Positions 39,664 through 48,403 of a stretch of 64,000 nt of DNA are shown piece after piece. Where the stretch lies: positions 1,116,001 to 1,180,000 of the forward strand of contig NC_068562.1 in NCBI RefSeq assembly GCF_022201045.2, read 5' to 3'. Source of the DNA: Citrus sinensis. Its lineage: Eukaryota > Streptophyta > Magnoliopsida > Sapindales > Rutaceae. Made by a program: the position numbers and the translations under genes. The notes under the pieces were generated by a model. The model was not told the DNA's origin, did not search any database, and saw nothing but the letters and a program-made list of their open reading frames with translations. Numbering within the stretch: the first letter of the stretch is position 1; each line of letters begins with the position of its first letter.

Positions 39664-41391
39664 ATGTGTGATGCATCTGATTATGCAGTAGGAGCAGTAT
39701 TAGGACAAAGAGTTGATCGAATTCCCCACGTTATTTACTATGCTAGTATGACATTGAATGATGCACAGTTGAACTATTCAACTACTGAAAAAGAAATGCT
39801 AGCAGTAGTGTTTGCATTAGAAAAATTTCGATCCTATCTCATTGGTTGTAAAATAATTATATTCACAGATCATGCTGCTCTTAAATATCTTCTCACAAAG
39901 AAAGATGCAAAAGCTAGACTAATTCGTTGGGTGTTACTTTTGCAGGAATTTAACTTGGAATTCAAAGATAAGAAAGGGACAGAAAATGTTGTGGCGGACC
40001 ACCTCCCTCGTCTCCATTTTGACACAATTACAGAGCTATTAATATTGAATGAGTCATTTCCAGATGAACAATTAATGAGTGTGGAAGTATTACCTTGGTA
40101 TGCTGATATAGTTAATTATCTTGTTATAGGTAAACTTCCAGAGCATTGGACCAAGCAAGACAAGGCTAAATTCTTTGCAGAGATAAAGAATTTCTTTTGG
40201 GATGACCCGTATTTGTTCAAGTATTGTACTGATCAAATTGTTAGACGATGTGTCCCAGAAAATGAAATTCAGAATATTCTTTCATTCTGCCATGAACAAG
40301 CTTGTGGAGGCCAATTCAATGCTAAGAAAACAGCAACTAAAGTTTTACAATGTGGTTTTTATTGGCCAACTATATTTCGAGATGCTTACACTTTTTGTTC
40401 TTCATGTGATAGGTGTCAACGAATGGGGAGCATTACGCGAAGGAATATGATGCCACTAAATCCAATTTTAGTGGTTGAGATTTTTGATGTATGGGGTATC
40501 GACTTCATGGGACCTTTTCCCCCGTCTTTTGGCCATCAATACATATTGGTTGCTGTTGACTACGTATCGAAATGGGTAGAAGCAATTCCATGTAGAACCA
40601 ATGATCACAAGGTGGTGATAGGATTTTTGAAAAGTAATATTGTCTCACGCTTTGGATTCCCTCGAGCAATAATTAGTGATGGTGGTGCCCACTTTTGTAA
40701 CAAAGCATTCAAAGCTCTTTTGACAAAGTATTCAATCACACACAAAGTGGCGACTCCGTATCATCCGCAAACCAGTGGCCAAGTTGAGATATCCAATCGA
40801 GAAATAAAGCACATATTAGAAAAGACGGTGAGGCCGGACAGAAAAGATTGGTCATTAAGACTTGATGATGCCTTATGGGCATACAGAACGGCTTTCAAGA
40901 CCCTGATTGGGATGTCACCCTACAGGCTAGTGTATGGAAAAGCTTGCCACCTACCTGTGGAACTCGAGCATCGTGCATATTGGGCTATCAAGAAATTCAA
41001 TTTTGACATGCAGCAAGCCAGCTCAGAAAGAAGATTACAGCTGGCAGAACTTGAAGAAATTCGCAATGATGCATACGAAAATGCCAAGATTTACAAGCAA
41101 CGAATGAAAGTCTTCCATGATAAGCAAATTATGAGAAAATCATTCACTCCAGGTCAGAAAGTGCTTTTATTCAATTCTCGCTTGCACCTATTCCCAGGTA
41201 AGTTACGCTCTCGTTGGTCTGGCCCATTTATTGTTCATACTGTTTTTCCACATGGGGCAATTGAAATTAAGGACCCAAAGAACGGTGTCACGTTTAAAGT
41301 TAATGGTCAAAGATTAAAGCCATATCTAGAGTACCAACCATATGAAGAAAACACCGAAATAAATTTGAGTGACCCACCAAATTTGAATTGA
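39664..41391 (+). CDS. pol: RNase H and integrase part of Pol, open for 575 codons
   Basis: Longest intact piece of the element. RNase H: '[14 protein letters not shown]', '[18 protein letters not shown]', '[13 protein letters not shown]', 'VVADHLPRL'. Integrase: N-terminal zinc region '[12 protein letters not shown] ... CSSCDRCQ', in which the second His expected in 'GGHF' is a Gln; the core has D,D-35-E residues in 'WGIDFMGPF', 'IISDGGAHF' and '[13 protein letters not shown]'. The C-terminal '[13 protein letters not shown]' region is followed by the TGA at 41389. No chromodomain is present, as expected for the Athila lineage. The upstream stops mean it is not made as part of a full polyprotein in this copy. 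Confidence 0.93.
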   Translation: MCDASDYAVGAVLGQRVDRIPHVIYYASMTLNDAQLNYSTTEKEMLAVVFALEKFRSYLIGCKIIIFTDHAALKYLLTKKDAKARLIRWVLLLQEFNLEFKDKKGTENVVADHLPRLHFDTITELLILNESFPDEQLMSVEVLPWYADIVNYLVIGKLPEHWTKQDKAKFFAEIKNFFWDDPYLFKYCTDQIVRRCVPENEIQNILSFCHEQACGGQFNAKKTATKVLQCGFYWPTIFRDAYTFCSSCDRCQRMGSITRRNMMPLNPILVVEIFDVWGIDFMGPFPPSFGHQYILVAVDYVSKWVEAIPCRTNDHKVVIGFLKSNIVSRFGFPRAIISDGGAHFCNKAFKALLTKYSITHKVATPYHPQTSGQVEISNREIKHILEKTVRPDRKDWSLRLDDALWAYRTAFKTLIGMSPYRLVYGKACHLPVELEHRAYWAIKKFNFDMQQASSERRLQLAELEEIRNDAYENAKIYKQRMKVFHDKQIMRKSFTPGQKVLLFNSRLHLFPGKLRSRWSGPFIVHTVFPHGAIEIKDPKNGVTFKVNGQRLKPYLEYQPYEENTEINLSDPPNLN

Positions 41392-41518
41392 TTTTTTTTT
41401 CTTTTCGTTGATTTGATTTTTCTTTCTTTCTTTTTATTATTATTCTTTTGCTAATTGAAATTGTTTTTGCATAAGTGTGTTTATTTTACCATTAAGTTTT
41501 CTCTTATCATTTTTAATC

Positions 41519-41752
41519 ATGAGTCTCATACTTAGACTGTTCCTCCTGAACATTCTTAAACCACTTCAACGTGTCAAAACTCATCTCAAAAGGCAGATTC
41601 AATTTTGTAAAACACAACGCATTTGGGCTCTACAACCACCAGAGTTAGTAGCCTATGTTGAGGGTTTAGAACGCCAACTCAGAGACATTGAGAGAAGTGT
41701 TTACGACATCCAGTTGGAGCTTGAGGTAAATTCAATAAGAGGACGATTTTAA
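41519..41752 (+). CDS. Small ORF downstream of pol: hydrophobic N-terminus and helical tail, 77 aa
   Basis: Unknown protein. The ATG at 41519 begins 'MSLILRLFLLNILKPLQRV', a short hydrophobic, Leu-rich segment. A basic stretch follows, then 'LVAYVEGLERQLRDIERSVY', which has the heptad look of a coiled coil. The frame is open further upstream but without a better ATG. It sits 130 bp after pol, where some Athila elements have an env-like ORF; a truncated membrane-anchored relic is possible, though no family match is claimed. It could also be a chance ORF. Confidence 0.45.
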   Translation: MSLILRLFLLNILKPLQRVKTHLKRQIQFCKTQRIWALQPPELVAYVEGLERQLRDIERSVYDIQLELEVNSIRGRF

Positions 41753-41887
41753 TTGTGTGTTTTAATTTGTTTTTCTATTTGTGTGCTTTAGTTTGTTACC
41801 CAGGTGAAGTGGCGGATAACGGTACTCCGTGACAATCAAGTCGGTTACTTCAGTTTCCCATAATAACTGATATTCTGAGGCGAAGGT

Positions 41888-42361
41888 ATGGACAGAAACG
41901 AGATTCTAGCGAAGCTTCACAAGCGATTCCCTTCATTTCCTCAGAATGCCCTCCTTACGATCTATAAAACTTGGTCCGAACGCATGCGATTACTCATGAG
42001 GAATAACATACCTGCTGACATCCGTTGATTAATCGAGGCTAAAGTACGATCGGCAGGTGAGTTACCTCCAAAATTTATTGCATACATGCCTGGTTGTGGT
42101 AAAGGAAATTATGCAAGAAAACGACGAGCTCGAAGAATTTCTGTTGCTTGTCATAAGTGTGCCAGAATGAGTTGCAATAAAAACCCATGTTCTTTAGGAA
42201 TGATGTCTGATAACAGGGAAAATAAGATTCAATTCATTAGGGATGGCTTGAATAAGGAGTCATTGGATGATATCCTTTTGTCTCTTGAAACGCATCCCAG
42301 TGGATATGTGCAAGGAGCGATTCTCCAGTTATGGCCATTATTCCAGAAAGAGCATGCATGA
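41888..42361 (+). pseudogene. Basic Cys-rich ORF of the retrotransposon, one in-frame stop
   Basis: Frame of 158 codons from the ATG at 41888 to the TGA at 42359, broken only by a TGA at 42026-42028 (codon 47). Before the stop comes a helical, aromatic segment ('FPSFPQNALLTIYKTW'). After it, residues 76-83 are 'ARKRRARR', followed by four cysteines C88, C91, C96 and C101 (CxxC-x4-C-x4-C), then a helical tail. A nuclear-localisation-like basic run directly before a compact Cys cluster suggests a nucleic-acid-binding protein. The pattern resembles the small Cys-rich nucleic-acid-binding proteins of carlaviruses and relatives, several of which suppress RNA silencing; this is resemblance of layout only. 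The portion after the stop (42086-42361) has its own ATG. Confidence 0.6.
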
Positions 42362-42790
42362 TATAGTCTCGGGAATCTGACTATAAACGACCCTGTTTGC
42401 CAGTTTATAAGAAAACTGGATAGGAAGCCTATCCTCGACCCATAGAGGGCGTTCAAGCCGTTTCTGGACGTAAAACTAGAGGAAGATGTGAGCCACAGTC
42501 GCAATTACCTGTAAATATCCTTTTTACTTTACTGTTATTTTATTTCACTTCATTGTTGTTTTATTGTTTGCATTATTGTCTTTAATAATTTTATTATTGT
42601 TTTCTTTTTCCTTATTACTGTTTGCTTTTTCCTTTTTTACTGTTTCCTTTTTGACTCGCAAGCCACGTGCTTACGCGTTATTTGACACTGACATGTTACC
42701 TCATACACAACTGTGACCCACTGTCACCAAGACTCTTAAATGTGATTTTTTTTGTCAAGCACTCACGAATTGTTTTTGAGAAATATTCCA

Positions 42791-43459
42791 ATGGCAGCTA
42801 CTCCAAATAGACAATTCAAGAACATTTGTGTGCTTTCTGGATTTACCTATGGCAAACATAAAGAGTTCGTTGAGGCAGCCATCGATCTTGGTCGAAGTAT
42901 AGCAGAGAGAAAATTACACTTGGTGTACGGAGGAGGTAACCGAGGGTTATCAAAAATGGTCTCAGAAGCAGCTTTTATCAGAGGAAGTCAAGTGTTAGGC
43001 ATCATCCCAAGAGTCCTAAAACCATTGGGCAGTTCGTCTGACTCATCAACTGGAGAAGAGTTAGTCGTCTCAGGTATGCAAGAAAGAATAATTGCAATGC
43101 TTAATCATGCTGATGCTTTTATTTTCCTTCCAGGAGATCTTGCAACACTAGAGGCACTTATCACACTAGCATCTTGGGCCCATCTGCACATCCACCAGAA
43201 ACCCATCGGTTTGTTAAATGTCAATAACTTTTATGATGGCTTTATCGCATTTCTTAACCATGCAATAAAAAACTATTTCATTCTCGCTAATGTGAAAAAA
43301 CTCTTTATTTGTGCTCACACTGCTAATAAGCTACTTGATCTGTTACAAGCTTATAGACCGGAGCCAGACCCCTGGACCTTTGTGTTGGAACGTCCAAATA
43401 ATGATGGTAACAGTAGCAGCAGTAAGAAGTACAAATTAGATTTAACTCTCCGCCTGTAA
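42791..43459 (+). CDS. LOG-like (cytokinin-activating phosphoribohydrolase family) ORF inside the retrotransposon, 222 aa
   Basis: LOG enzymes release active cytokinin bases from their riboside monophosphates in the cytosol. This ORF starts at ATG 42791 (MAATPNRQFKNICVLSG); the frame is open a little further upstream but lacks an ATG. It covers the full LOG fold: 'NICVLSG', 'LHLVYGGGNRGLSKMVSEA', 'VLGIIPRVLKP', 'SGMQERIIAMLNHADAFIFL', 'SWAHLHIHQKPIGLLNVNNF'. The signature PGGxGTxxE reads 'PGDLATLE' (114-121): two glycines are lost, Thr119 and Glu121 are kept, and Arg99 is kept while the Lys that normally follows it is Ile. It has no intron, unlike plant LOG genes, so capture from a spliced RNA is likely. 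It lies within the element, sense to pol. Activity is doubtful; the fold is probably kept. Confidence 0.87.
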   Translation: MAATPNRQFKNICVLSGFTYGKHKEFVEAAIDLGRSIAERKLHLVYGGGNRGLSKMVSEAAFIRGSQVLGIIPRVLKPLGSSSDSSTGEELVVSGMQERIIAMLNHADAFIFLPGDLATLEALITLASWAHLHIHQKPIGLLNVNNFYDGFIAFLNHAIKNYFILANVKKLFICAHTANKLLDLLQAYRPEPDPWTFVLERPNNDGNSSSSKKYKLDLTLRL

Positions 43460-43642
43460 ATATTTTCTTCTGTGTTGCACCACCCAGGTGATGTCTTCTA
43501 AACTCTACTTCTTTCATTTCAAACATTGAGGACAATGTTTCGTTCTGGTTGGGGGGAGGGAATAGTCGACAATTGTGGAATTTTGGTTAAGTTTTTACTA
43601 ATTTTTTGTTGTAGAAACTAACTGTCGCTAACTTTTTGTGTT

Positions 43643-43858
43643 GAAGATGGCTGAATATGGAGTGTAGTGACTCTAGAAACGAATCTTCATCGTTTAAAAA
43701 AAAATTAAAAAAAAAAATTCAGACATTTTCTTTTTCTTTATTATGTGTTTATGTTTATTTTTCTTCTTTTTAATTTCTCCTCTATAAATATTCATTTCCC
43801 AACTTTTGAGTCGAAGATGACTGAATATGGAGTGTAGTTCCTCTAGAAACTCATCTTC
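43643..43858 (+). repeat. Two copies of a hairpin-forming 46-bp block
   Basis: 43643-43689 and 43813-43858 share 'gaagatgRctgaatatggag', 'tgtagt' and 'ctctagaaac', and end in 'atcttc', which pairs with the leading 'gaagat'. They are spaced 170 bp apart in the 3' non-coding part of the element. Function unknown; a structured RNA element is possible. Confidence 0.6.
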
Positions 43859-45316
43859 TTTAAAAAAAATAAAAAATCATTTTCGTTTTCTATCATTTTA
43901 TGTGTAACTTTTCTAATTAATTTTTATGCATCATTTTCACATTTCTGCATGCATATTTTCCTTTCATGTTTAGAATAGGTTGGGGGGTAGAATGTTGTTT
44001 AAAAAAAAAAATTTGTGTGATTTGTTTTAACATTGGGTGACATGATTAATTTTAAATTTTAGTATTTGTATTACCTTTGGTCTTAAGTGATGTTACATTA
44101 TGTTTGCCACTCTACATGTTGATGTCGGAGACATATATGAGTTGCTTGAAGGAATAAACATGTCATAATAAGTACCAAGTGAGTTTTTGAGCCTATCATT
44201 TTTCTTGGAGAGTAACCCTTTTGCCCATTCTTTATACAGCTTAACAGTTTATTATTGTATACACGATCTCTAGATTTCTTTTGAGTTAACCCTTAATAAA
44301 AAAAAAAAAGTGTGTTGCTACATTTGGAGGCCCATCTAACTAGTAGATATGGAAGGTTATTTAGAGCCCTAAAAGACGATGGAAAGGCTATCTTTGATCC
44401 GTTTGAGCCTTTCTAGCCATCCCTTTTATTAAATATCCATAGTTAACCCTTTTGAGCCTTAAAAAAAAAACATTTTCTTTGTCAACTTATCATCTTGACC
44501 CACTCCGATTTGAAGTATTACCCGATATCTTATAAGTTCCATCACCTATTTATGTTTGAGAAAATGTAAATAATTATGTTGTTCAGTGAAGTTATACAAA
44601 AAAAAAAAGCAAAAAAAAAAAACAACAAAACAAAAGTTGTTGTTTCAAAAGAATAAAAATAACAATAATAGGTGAAATCCACCTTGCAACTTGAAAAAAA
44701 AAAAAATCTCTGCATTTTTCTCAAACATACACTTTGTTTTCCTTATTTCCTTTCTTTGTTAACCATGTCCCTAGCCTACGTTACATCCTAATAAAAGTCC
44801 TTTCTGATTTTAGGGAACTATAATCTAAAGTAGAAGCTAGTTATATGGGCTAAAAAGATGTAGTGGTGCATATAAAAAATAAAAATAAATTGGGTTGACT
44901 AACAGTTTTTATTTGACTTGAGATCGTATTATTTTGATGCTGAGGGCATATTTATTTCATCTTGGTGAGAGCATGTGATATCACTTCTTCATTATTTTCT
45001 CTCAATTACCATTCATTGGAGTGACTATTTTTATTGGGTTTAATTTCTTTGTGAGAGTGTCACTACTTCCAGTGAGATTTTGGGGTTTGACATGTCATTC
45101 TTGAAAGTAGCTATAACAAAGTCTACTGGGCTGATTCATGTGGATGGTTGATGTGGGTGTGATGTTACTTTAGACTGGAGATAATGCTTATACTTTTATT
45201 TGATTGCTATCATTAATCTGATTGAATAAACACAAGTGTTTCTAAATTTTTTAAAAAAAATCATTTTGAATTTGAATTTTATTTTCGCTTCATTTGCTAG
45301 GGACTAGCAATAAGCT

Positions 45317-45326
45317 GGTTGGGGGG
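45317..45326 (+). promoter_or_regulatory. Polypurine tract (PPT)
   Basis: 'ggttgggggg' directly abuts the 3' LTR ('tgtgttgagtg'). It would prime plus-strand DNA synthesis. Two near-identical G-tracts lie upstream at 43548-43556 and 43978-43986. Confidence 0.75.
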
Positions 45327-46668
45327 TGTGTTGAGTGTTAGAAAATGCATATTTATAAAGAAGAAAACCGTCATTTTACATTTCAAGTCTTACTAACAAC
45401 CCTTACTTTTATGTATTTAACCTTCTTGTGATTTAATTACATGTGTTTTATTTTAATTAAGTATTTTATGTATTTTAGGGGCATCATAGTCATTTCACAA
45501 TAAACGAGAAATCAGATGGCAAAACGGACATCACTTTTGAACTCAGGACGGTCGAAAACCTTAGGAGGAGCATAAAAGGAAAAATGGCACTGTTCACATG
45601 TACGGTACTATTCACGTGTACGGTACTGTATACGTTACTATTCACGACACTGTTCACATAGACGGACCGATGACGTGGCATTGACTGATGAGGTGTCACG
45701 ATCCTGTTGGACTAAAATTCTTATATACTGTTGATGGTGACGTGGCAACATATCAGTGGACGAAAAATCTCACATACGGTGCATGCATCACACAGGATTA
45801 TTTTCAACCAAACTGCGTTACTGTTCAAATTCGGGTCAAACTATGTGACTGTTCATCCGCGTGGTCAAACCGTGGACTGTTGACTGATGACGTGGCGCAA
45901 TCCTGAGCGTCCAAACTGTTTTTAATCCGATGACCATGATTTACTCCGTGTATCTATAAAAAGGGGGCCTCTCCCCCCTAATTTGATATCTCTGAATCCA
46001 TTTTTGGACTCTGTTTTCTGTAATTCCCTCTCCATCTTGTATTTTCTTCGTATTTTAATAAATTCCCATTTTGCCCCTAGTTCAATTATGAGTAGCTAAT
46101 TTTCTTTCAAGCTTGGGTTGAAGGTGAAGTCTCAACATGTGTCATGGGCTTAATTTGGTAAATTTATTTTCTCTTCCCCTTTAGTTTTTGTGGATGTTTT
46201 GACTTCTCGTCGATAAATAATACTAATCTTGTCTAGTACCGCCTTGGTTTCACCGGTCCTCTAGTACAAGGTTATTATTATTTGGCACGATAAGCCCTTA
46301 GCACCATATTGATTAGAGCGTGGTTCATGAGGTGTGGATTCCCCCCTCATGATTTAATTGGCATTAATAAGGAATATTTAGCCCATGATGCATGTTGATA
46401 CGGATCCAGATACCCAAGTATGTCATTTCAATATAATTCTCTTCAATTTATTCTCGCCATTTCAATACCAATTTTAGAATTTATTCTCGCCATTTTAATT
46501 TAAGTTTTAGCATATCCCAAATCATTTCCACCATAAATCCAATCACCCATTTACAAAATTAATTCTACACAATTAAAATCCACCTCCTCGTGGGATCGAC
46601 ACTCGTCACCATTAGTCTATACTACAATAGATTCGTGCGCTTGCGAGTACATTAAAATTTGCACAACA
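45327..46668 (+). repeat. 3' LTR of the Athila-type element
   Basis: Matches the 5' LTR base for base apart from about 25 substitutions, mostly transitions (many at CG or CNG sites, as expected of methylated DNA). TATA box at 45955-45962. Ends 'tttgcacaaca' and is followed by the target duplication ATGTC. Confidence 0.93.
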
Positions 46669-48403
46669 ATGTCTGTGCATGCATAATCTGGTCCCCAAAG
46701 GACAAGGCACCCAAGCACACGACCCAAAGCCTCTGTGTGTACTCAGATGGGCCTCAAAGGCCTATATCTCATTTGTATCATCATATTTCATCTATATCAT
46801 ATGTCTCATCTGTAATCTCAATATCTATTTGTATCTCAACATCTGTATCTCTGTAATCATCATACTGCATGCATAAGCTCCCAAAAGGCAAAATCGCCCA
46901 AACACACGGCCCAAAGGCCAAAGCCTTTATGTGTGTTCAGACGGGCCCCAACAACCTCTCATCTCATATCATTATTATCACTGTATCTGGAAGAAAAGGG
47001 TACTGTCCAATATTTTGCAACAACCTTTTACACAATGTACAGAAATCACATCTGAAATCTCATTTCCTTTTTATTTAACATATCTCAAATCCAGTCAATT
47101 CTACTATCATGCATTTAATAAAAAATGATAATAAAAGCATTAATCAAACTCATTTTTAACAATGATAAATATCAACGCGTAGATTAAAATCAATTTCTAG
47201 AAAATCATTAAATCGAAGCATCAAATACTTATTTATCAAAACATGCTGTACTCTATCGTAGAATCAACATCTACTATGAAAATATGTTTTATATATTCCA
47301 CTCATAGTGATGACGTTCGAACTCAGTATCGTCAACATCTACAGGTTGATTCTCGTTCGTGAATCCTCTTAATTCAAGGAAACGACATAATCATTTTTCG
47401 TAAATGTGAAATACAACTAATTTTACATAATAATTCTCGAAACGAATATCTATCAGCAATAAACTATTCCCGTATGCATAAAATTACCAAAATACCCCTA
47501 CATGTCAAAATTACCAAAATGCCCCCAACATCATTATTTTACCAAGTTATCCTCAAAATCTTCAATTACCAAACTACCCTCAATTCAAATCACAAAAATA
47601 ACCATAATGTCAGAAATTACGAAATTACCCTCGAAGTGCGAAATTACTAAAATGACCTTAATAACTTAAATTACCGAATTACCCTCAAAATCTCAAATTA
47701 CCTAACTGCTTTAGTCCAAAATTACTAAATTATCCATCAATTCCAGAAATTACAAACTTATCCCCAAAGTTTGTGAAATTATCGAATTGCCCCTACCGTC
47801 AACGGTGACCAGGATTCAGTCGACGACGACAAGAAGCTTCCAAGTGGCCGATCGATAGAAATCCGATCGTTTTAGGTGACAGGGTTGGTCGAAAAATGAT
47901 GAGGGTGAGCTGAGGAACAAGATCCCGGTGGTGGTGCGGCCCAACTCCTGTGGAATCGAAGGCGACTAAAACGGGTGGAGTCGCAATCTTTTCGGGCTAA
48001 ATCGCCGGTAACCCGCAGTTCTTTCGAGCTAAATCGACGGCATTCTGGCCGTTTTTCAGCGACGAGGATGGATGGAGTATAACGACCGACTTCCAAGCTT
48101 CAATTCGGTACCTTGCTCGACCGGTGTGGTGGTCAGAATCATGAGATCCGACCAGGTCACGTTCGCGGGTCGGGTCAGGTTCGCAAGTGAAAACCAGGTC
48201 AACTCTCTCTCTCTCTCTCTCTCGCGCACGCACCCCGTCTCTTTCTCGTTTTGGAAACCAGCTCCCCCCATTCCATTTATAGAAATTAGCTTTTTTTTTA
48301 AAGCTTACTACCAATTAAGCTAATGCTGGACCTGTGTTGAAATAAAATTCGACTACACAGCCATTGAATCATGTTCGAATTGTCTCAATTTTATGTCGTG
48401 ACA

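Larger units (their letters stand above)
43460..45326 (+). other. 3' non-coding region of the retrotransposon
   Basis: No ORF of note over 1.9 kb. It contains the Athila-typical phrase 'ttgaggacaatgtttcgttc' followed by 'tggttggggggaggg' (43540-43560), a second G-tract 'ggttggggggtag' (43978-43990) and the true PPT at 45317-45326. Two copies of a stem-loop-forming block (43643-43689, 43813-43858) are listed separately. Poly-A runs at 44297-44308, 44461-44470 and 44599-44621. Confidence 0.75.
34269..46668 (+). mobile_element. Athila-type Ty3/gypsy LTR retrotransposon with extra 3' ORFs, 12.4 kb
   Basis: Two LTRs of about 1.34 kb (34269-35611 and 45327-46668), flanked by ATGTC on both sides (34264-34268 and 46669-46673). 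By eye the LTRs differ at about 25 sites, roughly 2%. Behind the 5' LTR is a PBS for tRNA-Asp; ahead of the 3' LTR is a G-rich PPT. Order: gag, protease, RT, RNase H, integrase, then 3.9 kb of extra sequence with three ORFs. The phrases '[20 protein letters not shown]' and 'LDLGASVNLLP' mark the Athila lineage. Gag-pol carries stops at 36728, 37661, 37679, 38111, 38147 and 39643 and a frameshift near 39326-39334, so this copy cannot move on its own. It is nested in an older LTR. Confidence 0.96.
33472..48403. mobile_element. Old solo-LTR-like element, split by the Athila insertion
   Basis: The left part 33472-34268 begins 'tgaaatgacccgccccgaat'. The right part 46674-48403 ends 'tatgtcgtgaca'. 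The pieces join across the Athila target duplication ATGTC. The termini look like a worn 'TGTCACGACCCG...GTCGTGACA' pair of a chromovirus-type LTR. The right part shares with the solo LTR at 61128-63859 a run of 'ccaaaataccc', 'caaaattacc' phrases, then a GC-rich block around 'gtcaacggtgacc' and 'cgggtcacgttcg'-like text. Without the insertion it is about 2.5 kb. No intact flanking duplication was found (TCATA / AATTT), so the exact 3' end is uncertain. Confidence 0.55.

Noticed and set aside
42752-42790. A 13-codon N-terminal extension of the LOG-like ORF
   Set aside because: It begins with TTG, not ATG; the first ATG is 42791, where similarity to LOG proteins begins soon after.
41477-43459. 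Reading the whole cargo block as a typical env gene
   Set aside because: The third ORF is clearly LOG-like and no signal peptide, glycoprotein-like length or two membrane segments were seen.
47872-48323. Several overlapping ORFs of 70-105 codons
   Set aside because: GC-rich part of an LTR-like repeat without family motifs; similar false ORFs occur in the related LTR at 63174-63890.
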